Source: Batillaria attramentaria (lineage: Eukaryota > Mollusca > Gastropoda > Batillariidae). Taken from it: 64,000 nucleotides of DNA. Below, piece by piece: positions 45,201 to 57,560 of the stretch (its first letter is position 1; each line of letters starts with the position of its first letter). The stretch lies in the NCBI GenBank assembly GCA_018292915.2, contig JACVVK020000034.1, positions 225,001 to 289,000 on the forward strand. Direction: 5' to 3'. The notes under the pieces were generated by a model that was not told the origin of the DNA, made no database searches, and saw nothing but the letters and a program-made list of their open reading frames with translations. Made by a program: the position numbers and the translations under genes.

Positions 45201-45368
45201 TCGGTTGGTTGAGGTTTGAATGTCTTTCTCCACCACAAAAAGGTGGTATCGAAGATGGGGCAACGAGTAAAAAGTCAGCACAGATATTTGGCCCCAGCCG
45301 AGATTCAAACGCACGGCCCAGGCATTGAAAGTCCAACGCTGTACTAGCTCAGGTCTCCTGGCCCCCCT
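45201..45368 (-). repeat. SINE-1 copy e
   Basis: Reverse orientation: TTTGAATGTCTTTCTCCACC, GGTGGTATCGAAGATGGGGC, AACGAGTAAAAAGTCAGCAC, ATATTTGGCCCCAGCCGAGA, TTCAAACGCACGGCCCAGGC, AAAGTCCAACGCTGTACTAG. Confidence 0.82.
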
Positions 45369-48300
45369 TGGAGAAAAGAGCATGGGGTGTGCACACACTA
45401 CTACAGAGAGCCACTGTCGAAGTGGATATTGTACATGTAATTGCCAAACGCTTGTGACTTCGGATAGTGAAAGTTAAAAAGTTGTTAAAATTTGGGACGT
45501 AGTTGAGCTGTCTTACAATATTTGACACCTGTCTTGTTCAAACTCCAGTACTAATGAAGAACACTTTGGTACGTGTATGTGTGTTTTTGAAGGGGCCTGT
45601 ATGAGAGTTGGCCAGTTGCTTGGGTTGCAGTCTGCCACTCACGTAACTTGCAGGCGTATAAAGAGACGTGATCTTCATCCTGTCATTTCCTCAATTCCCG
45701 CTCAGTATTGTGTTCGTCCTGCTGTCTTACTGCTTGACAAAAAACAAAAAACAAGGTTTGATTGCTTTATTGTGATTGTACACGTGCGTTTTGAAACTGG
45801 TTTGGTCAGTACTGTATCTTGCACTCAAGCGTCCTGTACAGACATTAAGAGTGGGAGGGCATGCATCCTGCACTGGATGCTTATCTCCATTCCCCAGTCC
45901 CCAGCCTTTTCTGCTATGGTTATACATGCATGTACCAACTTTTTTTTTCTGAATCCACAGTGGGCAGGTCAGTTTCTGTTTTGGGATGTGATGGATCATG
46001 AAAGGTGGGCAGAACTTAGGAAAAGAGGCAACAGTCTCTTATTTTGTCAGTTGTTCGGATGGAGCTTCGTTTGTACTAGCCTCTCATTGAAAACATCATT
46101 GTCTGATTTTTCAGCCAAGCACCAACATTCAAACCATGCTATAAAGAAGTTTTTGTTCTAGTAGTGCAGCAGTAAGAAACATGGACTCATGTTAGTCAAC
46201 TGTGAAGGTCCATGAATCTAATTAAAGGCAAAAAAAACCCCCAACAACCCAAAACCCAAACACTTCAAACTTTGCAAGTGTTTCACCAACAAAATACAAG
46301 CATTATGTAACCACACTGAAATGAACCCGGTGACTGTTCTTGTTGACCTGGTGACTGTTGCAGTTTTCAAAGTGGAACAAGACATCTCTGATTTTCAGCT
46401 ATCAAACGGGGTTATGCGCCTTGAAACAGACATGGTCTATATCAGTGTTACGTTTGACCTGCTGAATCATAAGCTGTTATTGGTGGCAAAATGTCCCCGG
46501 TGAGGTATGTAAAAACTTCTACAAGTTTTAGACTCAGTTAGGGTGTTACAAATCAGAACAAGCAATTGAAAAAAAAATCCAACAAGTGTGCTGACAAGTT
46601 GAGAAACACACGAACGACTGGTACACACTGACGGGTCTCGTTACGTCTGGGTAACTTATAAAAAGATTCACGCAGATGTAGTCTTAACATTAAAACAAAC
46701 AAACAACAACAAGAAAATTGACTGATTTTGAATTACCAGAACTGCAGATCTTAGTTTCTGCTTTGAGTGCCAATGTCCAATTGTTGCAATAAAACTGAAT
46801 GTTCATTTTGTTTGTGGAAACGAGTCCTGAAATGAGTTGGACATTTTTGTATTATTATGATAACAACGAAAAAGCCTTGCTCCCACTTCAGCGAAAAATA
46901 TTTTGCACAAGCGAGCATATATACAGCGCATCTTGATACATGCTTCATCTTGGATTTGACCAGCGTTACCTGGGGTGAAAGATGGGATGGGGAAGTACCT
47001 TCTGCCTTTTTGTTTTTCTTTCATGTTCACAGTTTTCTTGTGTACCGTGGCTTATTTACTGTTCTACTAATGATCTGTTCATGTCATCTGTGGGTCACGG
47101 CGTTTCTTGGCTTATAGTGAACGCTTTATAGTGAGTGCACAAACCCAGACTTCGAAGCACATGCTGTGTCATGTACAGTGCATTTCAAGAAGTGTATTGT
47201 CACAGGATTGTATGGAAGCATTTCCTGGCACGTGTGTGTGCATGTATGTAATTGTATGTTCAGGTGCGTTCTTTTCCACAGGTGATTGTACACTGTATAA
47301 TGCATTTGGTAATTCAGTTGCCGATTTTCAATGGTAACAGAAAGTGCAGTCACTTTTGTATACCCATCAAACAGAAACAGTTGATCCTGGCCTTATGACA
47401 CTATTTTTCAGACAGAAACATTTGGGCTCTCTCTTTCTTCCTTTCTTTTCAGCGCAAGTGAAACAAGCCAAAATTGACATTTTTACTGGTTCGTAAGCCT
47501 TACAAGTCCTTACGAAAGAATGTATTACAGTACATGTAATTCCATAATAATTTTTTTTTTTAATATTTAATTTTCAGTGTTGGCATTGTTTCTTGCCATG
47601 TCACGAAGATTTTCAGAGTTAACGTCAGTTACTGAGAGTGACTACCTTTTACGTCATTGTCGCTTGGGTTTATTTTTGGCTGATTTTGATAGTTTACATT
47701 TTTACAGGTTGTGTTTTCTCTGAAAATTTCGTTTATGCCGAGAAGAAACAGAAAAACTTAGAACCCCAGCTGTCATGGAATCACTAGGCCAGGATCAGCT
47801 TCTTTTTTTTTTGAGACATGTACGAAAGTGGCTTCTTGAAAAGTTATCGCTGGAAGTCATTGGTGACTGAATTACCAAACACACTGTAGTCGTTGGTGAC
47901 TGAATTACCAAACACAATACCACTTTTCAGCAGATTTCAGATTTTTGAATATCAAAGACTTAGTCACTCCGACTGCTGGAAGCAGTGTCTTTTTGCTGTG
48001 CCATTTTTGCAGTCAAGTTTCCGCTTGTTTTCCTGGAACAATTGCAGACCATGCATGACCATCAGCCAATAAGAAAAATGATGGAACTGCATAGGAAGAG
48101 GCTACAATTTTCAGATTCAGATGGTTGCCTGGAAGTGTGTGTGTGCGCGCGTGCACATGCACGCATGTTCTGTTGATGATACATCATGTATGGATTTAGC
48201 TCGGGAGGAAAGCTAGCGTATCTAAATAAACAGTCCTCAGGCCGACTGGTCAGGGAACAAGAACAAGTAACAAAATATCTTCATTTCTGACTGTTGAACA

Positions 48301-48520
48301 CAGCTACCACATAAGTCAATCTCTCAGTTACTACATTTCTTCATGATGAGCACAGTTCACATCTGCAGTAAGTCTAAGCTCAAAAGTCACATGTCAGAAA
48401 AAAGCTTTCTTAAATAAAAAAAAAGTAAAAAGCAGAAAGCAGTGGCGAGGAAGTCTTGAATCAGATCTGTCTGTAACAACTACCACAGTTTGTGTGATCA
48501 GGCACGCACGCGTGTGTGTT

Positions 48521-48551
<31 letters not shown>

Positions 48552-49121
48552 CAAAAGAAGGAAAAAAAACTTTTGATCATTGTCCACAGACTGCTGTTAA
48601 GACCAGTTGCTTTGGCTATTATTGATTGTACTTTGCATCCTTCCTAAATGTAAGGGATGTAATCAAGATTGACACAAAGGTACTTTTATGTCCCTCTTGG
48701 TAATGTCACAGGCATACACTGTTCTAATCATTTGACCTCTTTTGTGAACATTTCTTTGGGGACATGATGGACGTGCATGTGTATTTCCATGTCACCTTTG
48801 ACTTGGCTAAGCGAAAACAAATTTTGCTATTTGTGAGTGTGAACATAAGTACTGTCTCTGGAGATGTTAGGGTTTTATTTGTTCGTCTCGCCCACTGAAA
48901 ACATTTTTATAAGCCCCCCCCCTTTCCACCCCAGTAGAGTTTTTGGGTAGTGGATCTGTAGTGTTTGTTTACACACAGCGATTGAAAGAAAATAATGTAC
49001 ACATCGAATTGGTTTCTGATTTTTTTTTTTTTAAACCAAGTTCTGATGAAGCAGTCACTTGTTCAGTTTAACTGCTGCTTTAGGACACACTAAATGCTAG
49101 AGGTTCATTGGTGTATGCCAG
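45369..49121. other. no supported gene
   Basis: A long AT-leaning intergenic stretch. A 194-codon + ORF at 45577-46161 has scattered Cys and hydrophobic residues and no recognisable domain or splice context. AATAAA occurs at about 46789 and 48226. Short direct repeats of CGTTGGTGACTGAATTACCAAACACA lie near 47855 and 47890. Confidence 0.45.
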
Positions 49122-49983
49122 CTAGCCTTCGCCCGTACGTCAAATACAAACTTCTTCCTTGTATGTCATGGGTGCAAACACACCAATACCAGTACTTTAA
49201 AGAAGAAAACTTGCGCCTTGTACGTCTTAGGTGCTAATACACCCATGCTTTTAAAGCAAAAAACATATCATCGTCCTCGTCGTACTTGGTGGGAGGAAAC
49301 TCATCCATACTTTTAAAGAAGGAACTTAACTGAATTAAATCAAAATTGCTCACACGCACACTACTGTGATGGTCTGTGTAGGCCAGTTGTACACAGAAAA
49401 ACGATACATGTCAACTTTTGTCACATAAAGCATTTTTCACTTATTTTTCCAGGGCTGATCTCACACCGTAGCAGCCTGCCATTTCAACAATATGCGCAGT
49501 TTCAATTTGCAGCGACATTCATTTGGTCACATATATATCTTGATATTTGTTAGTTCTGTTCTTTCCTGTGTATTTTCTTTAGGATTACACTTACCTTTAC
49601 CGGATCCTACGCTCAAAATTTCTTCTTAAAATGTATGGGTGGTTTTGCACCCATGATGTACAGAGAGAGGGCCATCAATGTTTTTCCCTTCTTTAAATGC
49701 ATGTATAGGTGCTTTTGCCAGCAGACATATGGCGCTCAAGGTTTCATTTTAAAAAGCATAGGCGGTTTTGCACCCATGATGTGTGGGGAGGCTTATACAT
49801 TTCTGTTAATATTTACTCACTCGTTTATGATCAAAATCACACAAGTTTTGGTGAGCACTTCACCAATTCCCTTATTAGGAAATTGATGAAGTTTTCTGGA
49901 TGTAGCTTGAAAATGAACTGATCTATGGAGGTTCAAATGAAAGTATGGGTGCAGTGGCACCCACGACACAGGGCGAAAGTTAG
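49122..49983. mobile_element. 862-bp foldback element with inverted arrays of hairpin units
   Basis: The left arm (49122-49330) and right arm (49600-49983) carry the same roughly 60-bp unit in opposite orientations: CTTTAAAAGCATGGGTG, GCACCCATGAYGTAC and an AAGTTTTCTTC-like spacer. In the right arm ATGGGTG and CACCCAT form a perfect 7-bp stem (49635-49654), and TGGGTGC/GCACCCA another near 49946. The outer ends are CTAGCCTTCGCCC and, inverted, CTAACTTTCGCCC. No transposase. Confidence 0.7.
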
Positions 49984-50432
49984 GAAAGGTTCTTTATTGC
50001 TTTAAGGAGTAAGTTTTCATGGGTAGTCCGGCAGTATTTTGTCACACTTTAAACCATGTGGAACAGAGAGGTATGTGATGTTAGCTGTTACTCAACCACC
50101 CCCAGACTTGCACTTTCGTTCTTTCACTTACTGGTACGTTTGTCTGCACTTGCTTCTGTTCCTGTAATCATCACACGATTTTTCCCTGTTGAGGCTTTTG
50201 TCATTTCAAGAAAACTGCACGATCAAGATATGACCAGAAGAGTGTTTTCCATATAAAAGTGCACAGTTTTTATCGTACGTATTATACATGTTTATCCAGT
50301 CGCTGGCTGTCTTGATTATTTTTGTCTGGTGATTTGAGATCAAAGCTGTTGTTATCTGTAATGCAAGTTTTATTTACTGTGACTGAAGGTGTTTGAACTT
50401 TAACTGTGGATTAAAATAGAAAAAAAAAAGGT

Positions 50433-50463
<31 letters not shown>

Positions 50464-50935
50464 GGGGGGGGGGGATAAGGTGACAAAATGCTGAATGCAT
50501 GATCACAAACAAAAACATAAGTACATGCAGCACTTACCCCCCCCCCCCCACCTCTCCACACACACAAAAACAAAACAAAAAAGAAAGATACACAACAACC
50601 AAAAGCAACAAACAAAACAAAGAAAATTTTAAAACAACAACAACAAAAACCGCCACCTATTTCTCACCCCCCAATGATGCTCTTCAGCAAATGTCGCTTT
50701 CACTCATACACCTGGGTCGGCCAAGTAGAAGTTTTAATCAAGCACTGTATCTGCTTCTGATAAACACCACCAGATAAATTTTTAAATTAGCCCAATACAA
50801 TTTGGAGATGCAATTGTTTTAGCTCCCCTCCCCCCAACCCCCTCCCCAATTTTCTGGCATGAAGTACAACACTACATGTACTACCTATCGTCTGTGTACC
50901 CATATATGCACTAAGTAGGGCCTCAACTGTACGCT
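49984..50935. other. no gene seen; poly-C and CA runs
   Basis: Contains a GT/poly-G tract (50440-50474), poly-C (50538-50549) and AAC-rich DNA. Confidence 0.45.
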
Positions 50936-51300
50936 GCCAGACGGAAGGAGAACGTCACTTCCGCGTACTCCTGTTGGAGGTGTTTACAAGCAGCGTGAGG
51001 GGAGCGAACGATACATCTGTCACTGTTCTGTACGCACTGGCCGTGAGAACCTGAGAACAACAGTTAGTCAAACTCTCCGGTTACACCGTGTGGTAAGAAT
51101 TATAGCAACAGGTATCGGGGGAATGCAACTTGGGCTGGCATTTGCTTTTCCGTCACATTGGCTTATCTCTCCCCACACAGAAGAACTGAGCAGGGGACAA
51201 GCGTTTCGCGACAACCATACACTGTAAGTTGATCGCGATCTCTTCCCCGAGACTCAGTCACGTAAACATAGAGACGGAGAGGGCGGATTGGTAGGTGTGG
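50936..51300 (+). promoter_or_regulatory. candidate promoter/5'-UTR region of the peptide transporter gene
   Basis: Locally GC- and CpG-rich block in AT-rich surroundings, upstream of the SLC15-like gene on the same strand. Two donor-like sites are present, GTGTGGTAAGAA near 51089-51100 and ACTGTAAGTTG near 51222, so one or two non-coding first exons are plausible. No TATA box or start-site signal is clear. Confidence 0.4.
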
Positions 51301-51550
51301 TGCGTAACAGTGTCAGACACTTGAACGTTCACGAATGCACCAGTTGTCCATCCAAAGACATCTGTCTATATCTCTGGTCCAGCAAAAACAAAACAAAAAC
51401 ACAGTTCTCGTAGTTGTAATGAATGCTGTCTGTGACTATGACAATGTCCAATATTGTGAACGATTCGTCTTTTACATGTGGAGTGCATGTAGGAGGGCAG
51501 TGCACAAATTGTGCAGTATCTGTGAGTGCATGTATACGAAATTTTATCTG

Positions 51551-51584
<34 letters not shown>

Positions 51585-52181
51585 TGTGTGTGTGTGACAG
51601 TGTGTGGGTTGCTCGAGTCATGTGATTAAGTGTATTCATTGTGTGGGGGAGGGAGTATGCACAGCCTTGTGAAAAAACTAGCAAAAAGTTTCCAATATCA
51701 GTCAGCTGCTCACATGATGGTTATTCTTTTTGCCATATGCTGCTTGGCAAGCAACAGACTGTACATAGGTCTAGTGATTATGCATTCTGCGGTTTGCATA
51801 CATAAACCCATGGGCACTGACTGTATACATGTGTTAACTTACAAAGTATTGTGCATTTGCTACCAGATATAACATATATATATATCAGATGTCAGACTTT
51901 GGTCCTTTGTGATCTTTTGGCTGATCAGAGTTACATTTTTTGTGTCAAGTGAAGTCAGTTAATATACTCTTCTTGCTTTATGTATTTCCAGGAATCCGAT
52001 AGTCAACGGTACATATACCTTGTAGTACTGTTTGTGCTTGGGACAAATACAAATATTGCTTTTGTACTTGGAGCAAATATTGTTTTCAGAACATGATGGT
52101 GAATTTTGAACTTCTAGTGTTTTATTGGTGCCCAGACTGAAGCTGAGGAACTGCAGACAAATGTAATGTGCTGGTGACACC
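51301..52181. other. no gene seen; (GT)n tract
   Basis: A (GT)n microsatellite lies at 51553-51597 and an (AT)n near 51872. TTCCAG (51985-51990) and GTTTTCAG (52083-52090) could be acceptors for the exon that follows. Confidence 0.4.
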
Positions 52182-52248
52182 ATGAGCGCCCAGGGATACG
52201 GTGCCACACTCGATCAGCAAGAGCCGAGTGTCACACCTAATGTCAAAG
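52182..52248 (+). CDS. possible upstream coding exon of the SLC15-like gene
   Basis: ATG at 52182 (context GACACCATGAG, a good Kozak match) opens 22 codons (MSAQGYGATLDQQEPSVTPN then VK) plus one base before the donor GTACAG. That phase fits both the acceptor AAATCAG at 53473, giving an in-frame join into exon 1 (VKAMSESEE), and exon 2 at 55917 directly. Small hydrophilic N termini are normal for this family. Unproven without transcript data. Confidence 0.5.
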
Positions 52249-52324
52249 GTACAGTGAACAGCAATATCAGCACTTGCATGCATGGCTACTGTATGAATTG
52301 AAGGTTTTTTTATTATTTTTTTTA

Positions 52325-52975
52325 TTAACCCTTTCTACCCTGAGCCATAACAGGCTAAGCAGCCTCCCAAGCCTGGGGGGGTCTCAGCTGCACTGCTAAG
52401 AATTTTCAGTCACTCCACTAAAAAGCCTGTAACTCAAAAAGTTTATATCCTACATCCACCAAAATGTACACATTGACCAACAAGTATTTGTTTTATGTTA
52501 TACTTGATGTTGGTATTGTTTAGTGCATTGGTTTGGTTTTTATGAGAATGTGAAGTGCAGATTTGTGTACAACTGTTTGTGTTGAAGAGTAAGATGACTT
52601 GTAGCATCATGCAGGTCTAAACACTTTGAATTCGACGATATTTCCAAATTTTCGGGTTCAAAATCTGAGTCTGAGTCCACAAGTATCCCATCTGCCATTT
52701 GCTTGGCAGTCAGGCGCCGATGTTTGGACAAAACGCTCACAAATTCGTCAAATACACGCTGGAAAAACGCTCTAATTCAAAATTTCCAATGTGCGTCGAA
52801 CAGGAAAGAAGTAGACTACGAGTTACTTCCCTTGGACTGTTTCTTAGGTTAGCTTTTACCGCAAACGAACCGGTTTCGCGAAACGAGTTTCACACACGTG
52901 TACAGCTCGGGCGCAGGCTGGCAGTGCAGGCAAGGCTGCCCGTGGTCTACTCGGGCGCAGGGTAGAATGAGTTAA
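52325..52975 (-). mobile_element. piggyBac-like deletion derivative, 651 bp, keeping the transposase start
   Basis: TTAA flanks both ends (52325-52328, 52972-52975). The ends read TTAACCCTTTCTACCCTG and, on the other strand, TTAACTCATTCTACCCTG, so target-site duplication and terminal inverted repeats both fit piggyBac. On the minus strand an ORF from ATG at 52740 to 52540 reads LTAKQMADGILVDSDSDFEP, resembling the acidic N-terminal region common in piggyBac-like transposases. The DDD catalytic part is gone. CTCGGGCGCAGG is repeated near the right end, a possible subterminal binding site. It sits just before repeat-M copy 7. Confidence 0.85.
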
Positions 52976-53003
52976 CCATCTTGGCTGGTAACAATTAGTA
53001 AGT

Positions 53004-53359
53004 AGTCCAACCATCTCACAAAGTTATGTTTCGGAACTCTTTCGCTTGTGAGTGGGCCTGAGCACTCGACATAAGCTATCTTGATAATTAGTACAGCTCT
53101 TAATGCTATACAATGTTGTTTACACTTTGCACGAGTGGTGGAACATTCAAATTCTTCAAACAGATTCTTCTGTTAGTACACCTTTGAAACGCTCAGTGTG
53201 GTCGTCGCATCATCAAGTACACTTCTTTTGGCTTAGTGCCAGCATTACAAACACTGTCACTGTGCAGATGTCTAAGTGGTGTTATATGATAGATACTCTA
53301 CCATGAAAATAGCTCAGAACAATCTGTGAGTATAAAAATGGTATCATTGGTCCCTTTAA
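53004..53359 (-). mobile_element. repeat M copy 7
   Basis: Reverse copy from AACCATCTCACAAAGTTATG, CATAAGCTATCTTGATAATT, AATGTTGTTTACACTTTGCA, GTGCCAGCATTACAAACACT and TGTCTAAGTGGTGTTATATG to TGAGTATAAAAATGGTATCA, ending TCCCTTTAA (TTAA at 53356). Confidence 0.8.
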
Positions 53360-53475
53360 TTGAATGGACATTGTTGCATTCATGATCAGTATTATGCTCA
53401 GTTATGTATCCTCTTTTGCTTGGATATTGTCATAGCTGATCACTTCTGTCCACTTACTGCTGCTGGAAATCAGCC

Positions 53476-53536
53476 ATGTCTGAGAGTGAGGAAAATGAAG
53501 ATGTTCTGTTTGATGTCAAAGGTTTAAATGGGGAAG
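53476..53536 (+). CDS. SLC15A: SLC15-like exon 1
   Basis: ATG plus 20 codons ([20 protein letters not shown]) and one base, then GTATGT. Acidic cytosolic N terminus. AAATCAG before the ATG could instead be an acceptor, which would make the ATG internal. Confidence 0.75.
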
Positions 53537-56500
53537 GTATGTGGGTGTGTGTATTTATACACAGTCATTTGCTTTCTGATTGTGTTGTTTATGTTGTGAA
53601 TCTTTTTTACTTTTCTCTCCCATACGGAAGTCTGTCTGTGTTTGGTTGTTACCGAATGTGTAGGCTTTTGTTTGGGGACCTGCATGTGTGTTTGAGAGCT
53701 CTCTGTTTTTTACGTAAGAAAATTTGTGCTGACCCCTAAACACTGACCATTTCCTCTGTGTGTGTGAGCTGAGCCTCTTTGTATAACCGTCCATGACAGT
53801 CAAGGATAAAACAGATGTAGCAGACCTGTCAGTCTGCGTGGATTGAACAGTGTTCAGCTGGGCTGTTCAGTTAGGGTAGTTGACCCCCATCCCCTAACCT
53901 GAGTAATAGATTGTACACCAGAAACATGTAACAAGCTAACCACTGTTCATTGTAATGTAATGTAGAGTATTCAGCATGCACCATTCAGTAAGCCACAACG
54001 GGTGTCAGTTCCATAGATCTACAAACAGTAGAAACATGTATCAAGCTAACCACTGTTCATTGTAATGTAATGTAGAGTATTCAGCATAGCACCATTCAGT
54101 AAGCCACAACGGGTGTCAGTTCCATAGATCTACAAACAGTAGAAACATGTATCAAGCTAACCACTGTTCATTGTAATGTAATGTAGAGTATTCAGCATGC
54201 ACCATTCAGTAAGCCACAACGGGTGTCAGTTCCATAGATCTACAAACAGTAGAAACATGTATCAAGCTAACGCACTGTTCATTGTAATGTAATGTAGAGT
54301 ATTCAGCATGCACCATTCAGTAAGCCACAACGGGTGTCAGTTTCCATAGATCTACAAACAGTAGAAACATGTATCAAGCTAACCACTGTTCATTGTAATG
54401 TAATGTAGAGTATTCAGCATGCACCATTCAGTAAGCCACAACGGGTGTCAGTTCCATAGATCTACAAACAGTAGAAACATGTATCAAGCTAACCACTGTT
54501 CATTGTAATGTAATGTAGAGTATTCAGCATGCACCATTCAGTAAGCCACAACGGGTGTCAGTTCCATAGATCTACAAACAGTAGAAACATGTGCTGCTAG
54601 TGATTAGAAGTTGAATGCATTGCTATCATGGGCATTTGAAAACGCTGAATTAACAGTTCATGTAAATTTGGGGTGAGTTAATTTGACATTGTATCTGAAA
54701 ACATTTCATTGGAAACTCTGCTTTTGTAGTCCAAAAGTGCCTTCAACAGCCTTTTTGCCTGCTACAGTGTGTCACTTGTACATTTGTAATTGTACTTCAG
54801 TCATCCATTCATGTTTTTTTGGGTAATGGCTGTAATAATTAGCATGCTGTGATGTCAGCACTGTATGCATTTCTCAACTTGCCGTCTATCTTGTATTTCT
54901 TGTTTTTGCAGAACAAATATCAAAGTCAGATTTAAAAAAAAATTTCTTTCGTTTAGGGTTAGTGTAGTACTACTATAGTGTGCATGTAACAATTGTCGTG
55001 CGCTGCTTGAACATACATACATGTCAGGGTGAAATCATTTGATACATTGTATTTGTCTCTTTCACAATGTACACCTCACTAATGAAGAATGCAAGCTGTT
55101 GCATGTTCTATGTGTGCAATAAACTGTGCTAGAGTAGATAGTTCTGTATTAAGGCTGCCTGAAACAGCGTTGCACTCAGAGTCAGAGTGAATGAACCGTG
55201 AGATACGTCTATTAATTATGACTTGATGGTTTTTGTGTTCAAACGTATAAATTTATGCAGATGTTCAGGGCTATGTAAGCACCTCAAATGGCAAAAGGTC
55301 GTAAGTGTTTACAGCGGTGCTTAGTTCCTATTGCCAGATGATGGTAGAGTGTCTTGTACAGTCTTTGATAATTGAAATAGAACTTACAAAAATTTAATTG
55401 CCACCATTATTAATCGAGCCTTCTGTCTGTGACTGCAGGGGTGGTTGCACACCACATTGTTTAGACTTCATCTCCGAGGGTATTTTGATAAAACATAGTA
55501 ACTTGTGCATGTACACAAAAAAAAAAAAAACTCCCTTCACATCAAACTACAGCTTAAAAGCTGACATTATGAATTCTGTTTCTGTACTTTTTTTTTTAAT
55601 TCAAGAGTGTTTATGGCCCTATTTCTATCAAGTTATAAGTGCAGGTACTTGCAGTTATTTGTTTGGCAAATGCAGTGTATCAATTGTAGCCAGCTCTAAG
55701 GGTATACTGGCTTTTTTATTTTATTTTAGGGCATAGGTCCCACTAATAATATCATTCCAGTAAGGGATGAGGATCGACTAGTGTATGAAACTTACTTCAC
55801 TCAGTTCCCTTAGGAGCCTTTCGAAATGATGCAGTCTTGTAGATGAACAAAATCGAAGTTTCCATGCGGTTAAACTTGCCACAGGTCAGATAACGATTTT
55901 TTTTTCTTCTTTTCAGATCAACATTTGTTGAAAAGTCCAGGAGGAAATCAGGAAAATGACCAGAATGGGATCAAAGTAAAGAGTTTTGATAATCAGTCAT
56001 ATCACACTCGCTGCCATGCACATCCACCCACACGCACACACACACTTACCTGCATGTCAGCTGATTTCTGTCAACAGCGGCAACAAAAGGAATAGAGAAG
56101 AAGAGAAAAGAAGAAGAAGAATGAATTCTAGTGTGAGCATGGTCTCATCACAAAACTTTGCATCGCATGATAATATCGCATTTTGACTTTATCGAAACCT
56201 TCAGCCTCAGCCTATATTATATCGTCATTCACAAGACATTGTCTTACAATGTTTCCTATAATCCTACACATGTTTGTACATATGTGAATTTATATATTTC
56301 ATTGTGTCTGAGGATCTCATTGTCCTTCAGTTTATTTCTTACGATGACTGTCTCTTCTTTTCTTTTGCTAGAACATTTTCTCCAGGAAGTCAAAGTATCC
56401 TGTCAGTGTTTTCTTCATCCTTGGGTCGGAATTCTGTGAGAGGTTCACATACTATGGGCTGAGAAGTGAGTACTGTATATTTTACAGCGATGACACCTAG

Positions 56501-56953
56501 CAAAAGATGAATGATGGTTTGAGTAGCTGTGAGTGTTACAATGAAAGCTTCTGTTATTGTCATCCAGAGCTCAATCACTCAAGAAAACTATTGACACCGC
56601 TCAGGTTCGTAGAGATTCATGAACATAGCGATTACTTAACACTAGTGTAAGCAAAATTACTCTTGCTTCTAATAGCTGTCATCATTACCAACCACACCTT
56701 TAATCAGTGATTATGGTGATGATAATGCCGATGATAATGCCACGAATGAAACTGTCTGCCTCATTTCAGTGAAGACTACTGAAGAGTATATTCCTCAAAA
56801 CCCCCCCCCCCCCCCCCCCCCGCCACACACACACACACACACACACACCCCAAGTGTATTGTATTTGTTATACATGTATTATTATCATGCCACTTACAGT
56901 GTTTTATGTAAGGAAATATCCTCAACCCCCAACCCTCCCTCCCACCTCCAAAG

Positions 56954-57021
<68 letters not shown>

Positions 57022-57519
57022 TTTTTGAGTGTATGTGTTATCCTTATTTTACATTTTGAAAAGTTTCATCCATAAATTATAATTATATAGTATATAATGC
57101 TGACGTCCATAATGTGTACAGCTGTCCTTGTGCTGTACCTGACCGGCTGGTTAGGGATCAACACGAACACGGCCACTGCCCTCTACCATTCATTCAGTTT
57201 TCTGGCATACTTCTCTCCTGTCCTTGGGGCGATCATTGCTGATGGGTATCTCGGCAGATACAGGTAAGGATGAAATGATGTTAGCAGTATCTATTTTAAA
57301 CTCATGACTGTGTTTACTGCCTGTCCCCAGTATGTATAGATTTTATTTGTTGAGATTTTCAAAACTGGGCTTACTACTCAGCTGTGTCATGTCCGCTATG
57401 CCCTTGCCATCTTTTAGTTTAGATTTCTTAGTTTAGTTGCATAGTATTAGACTTGGACATCACACATTACTTTAGGATCTGTGTTTAATATGTATGGATT
57501 TATATGTCTAGATAAATTA

Positions 57520-57560
<41 letters not shown>

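Noticed and set aside
45577..46161. 194-codon + ORF downstream of the zinc-finger gene
   Set aside because: No domain, unusual composition for protein, and no exon signals; consistent with chance in AT-leaning DNA.
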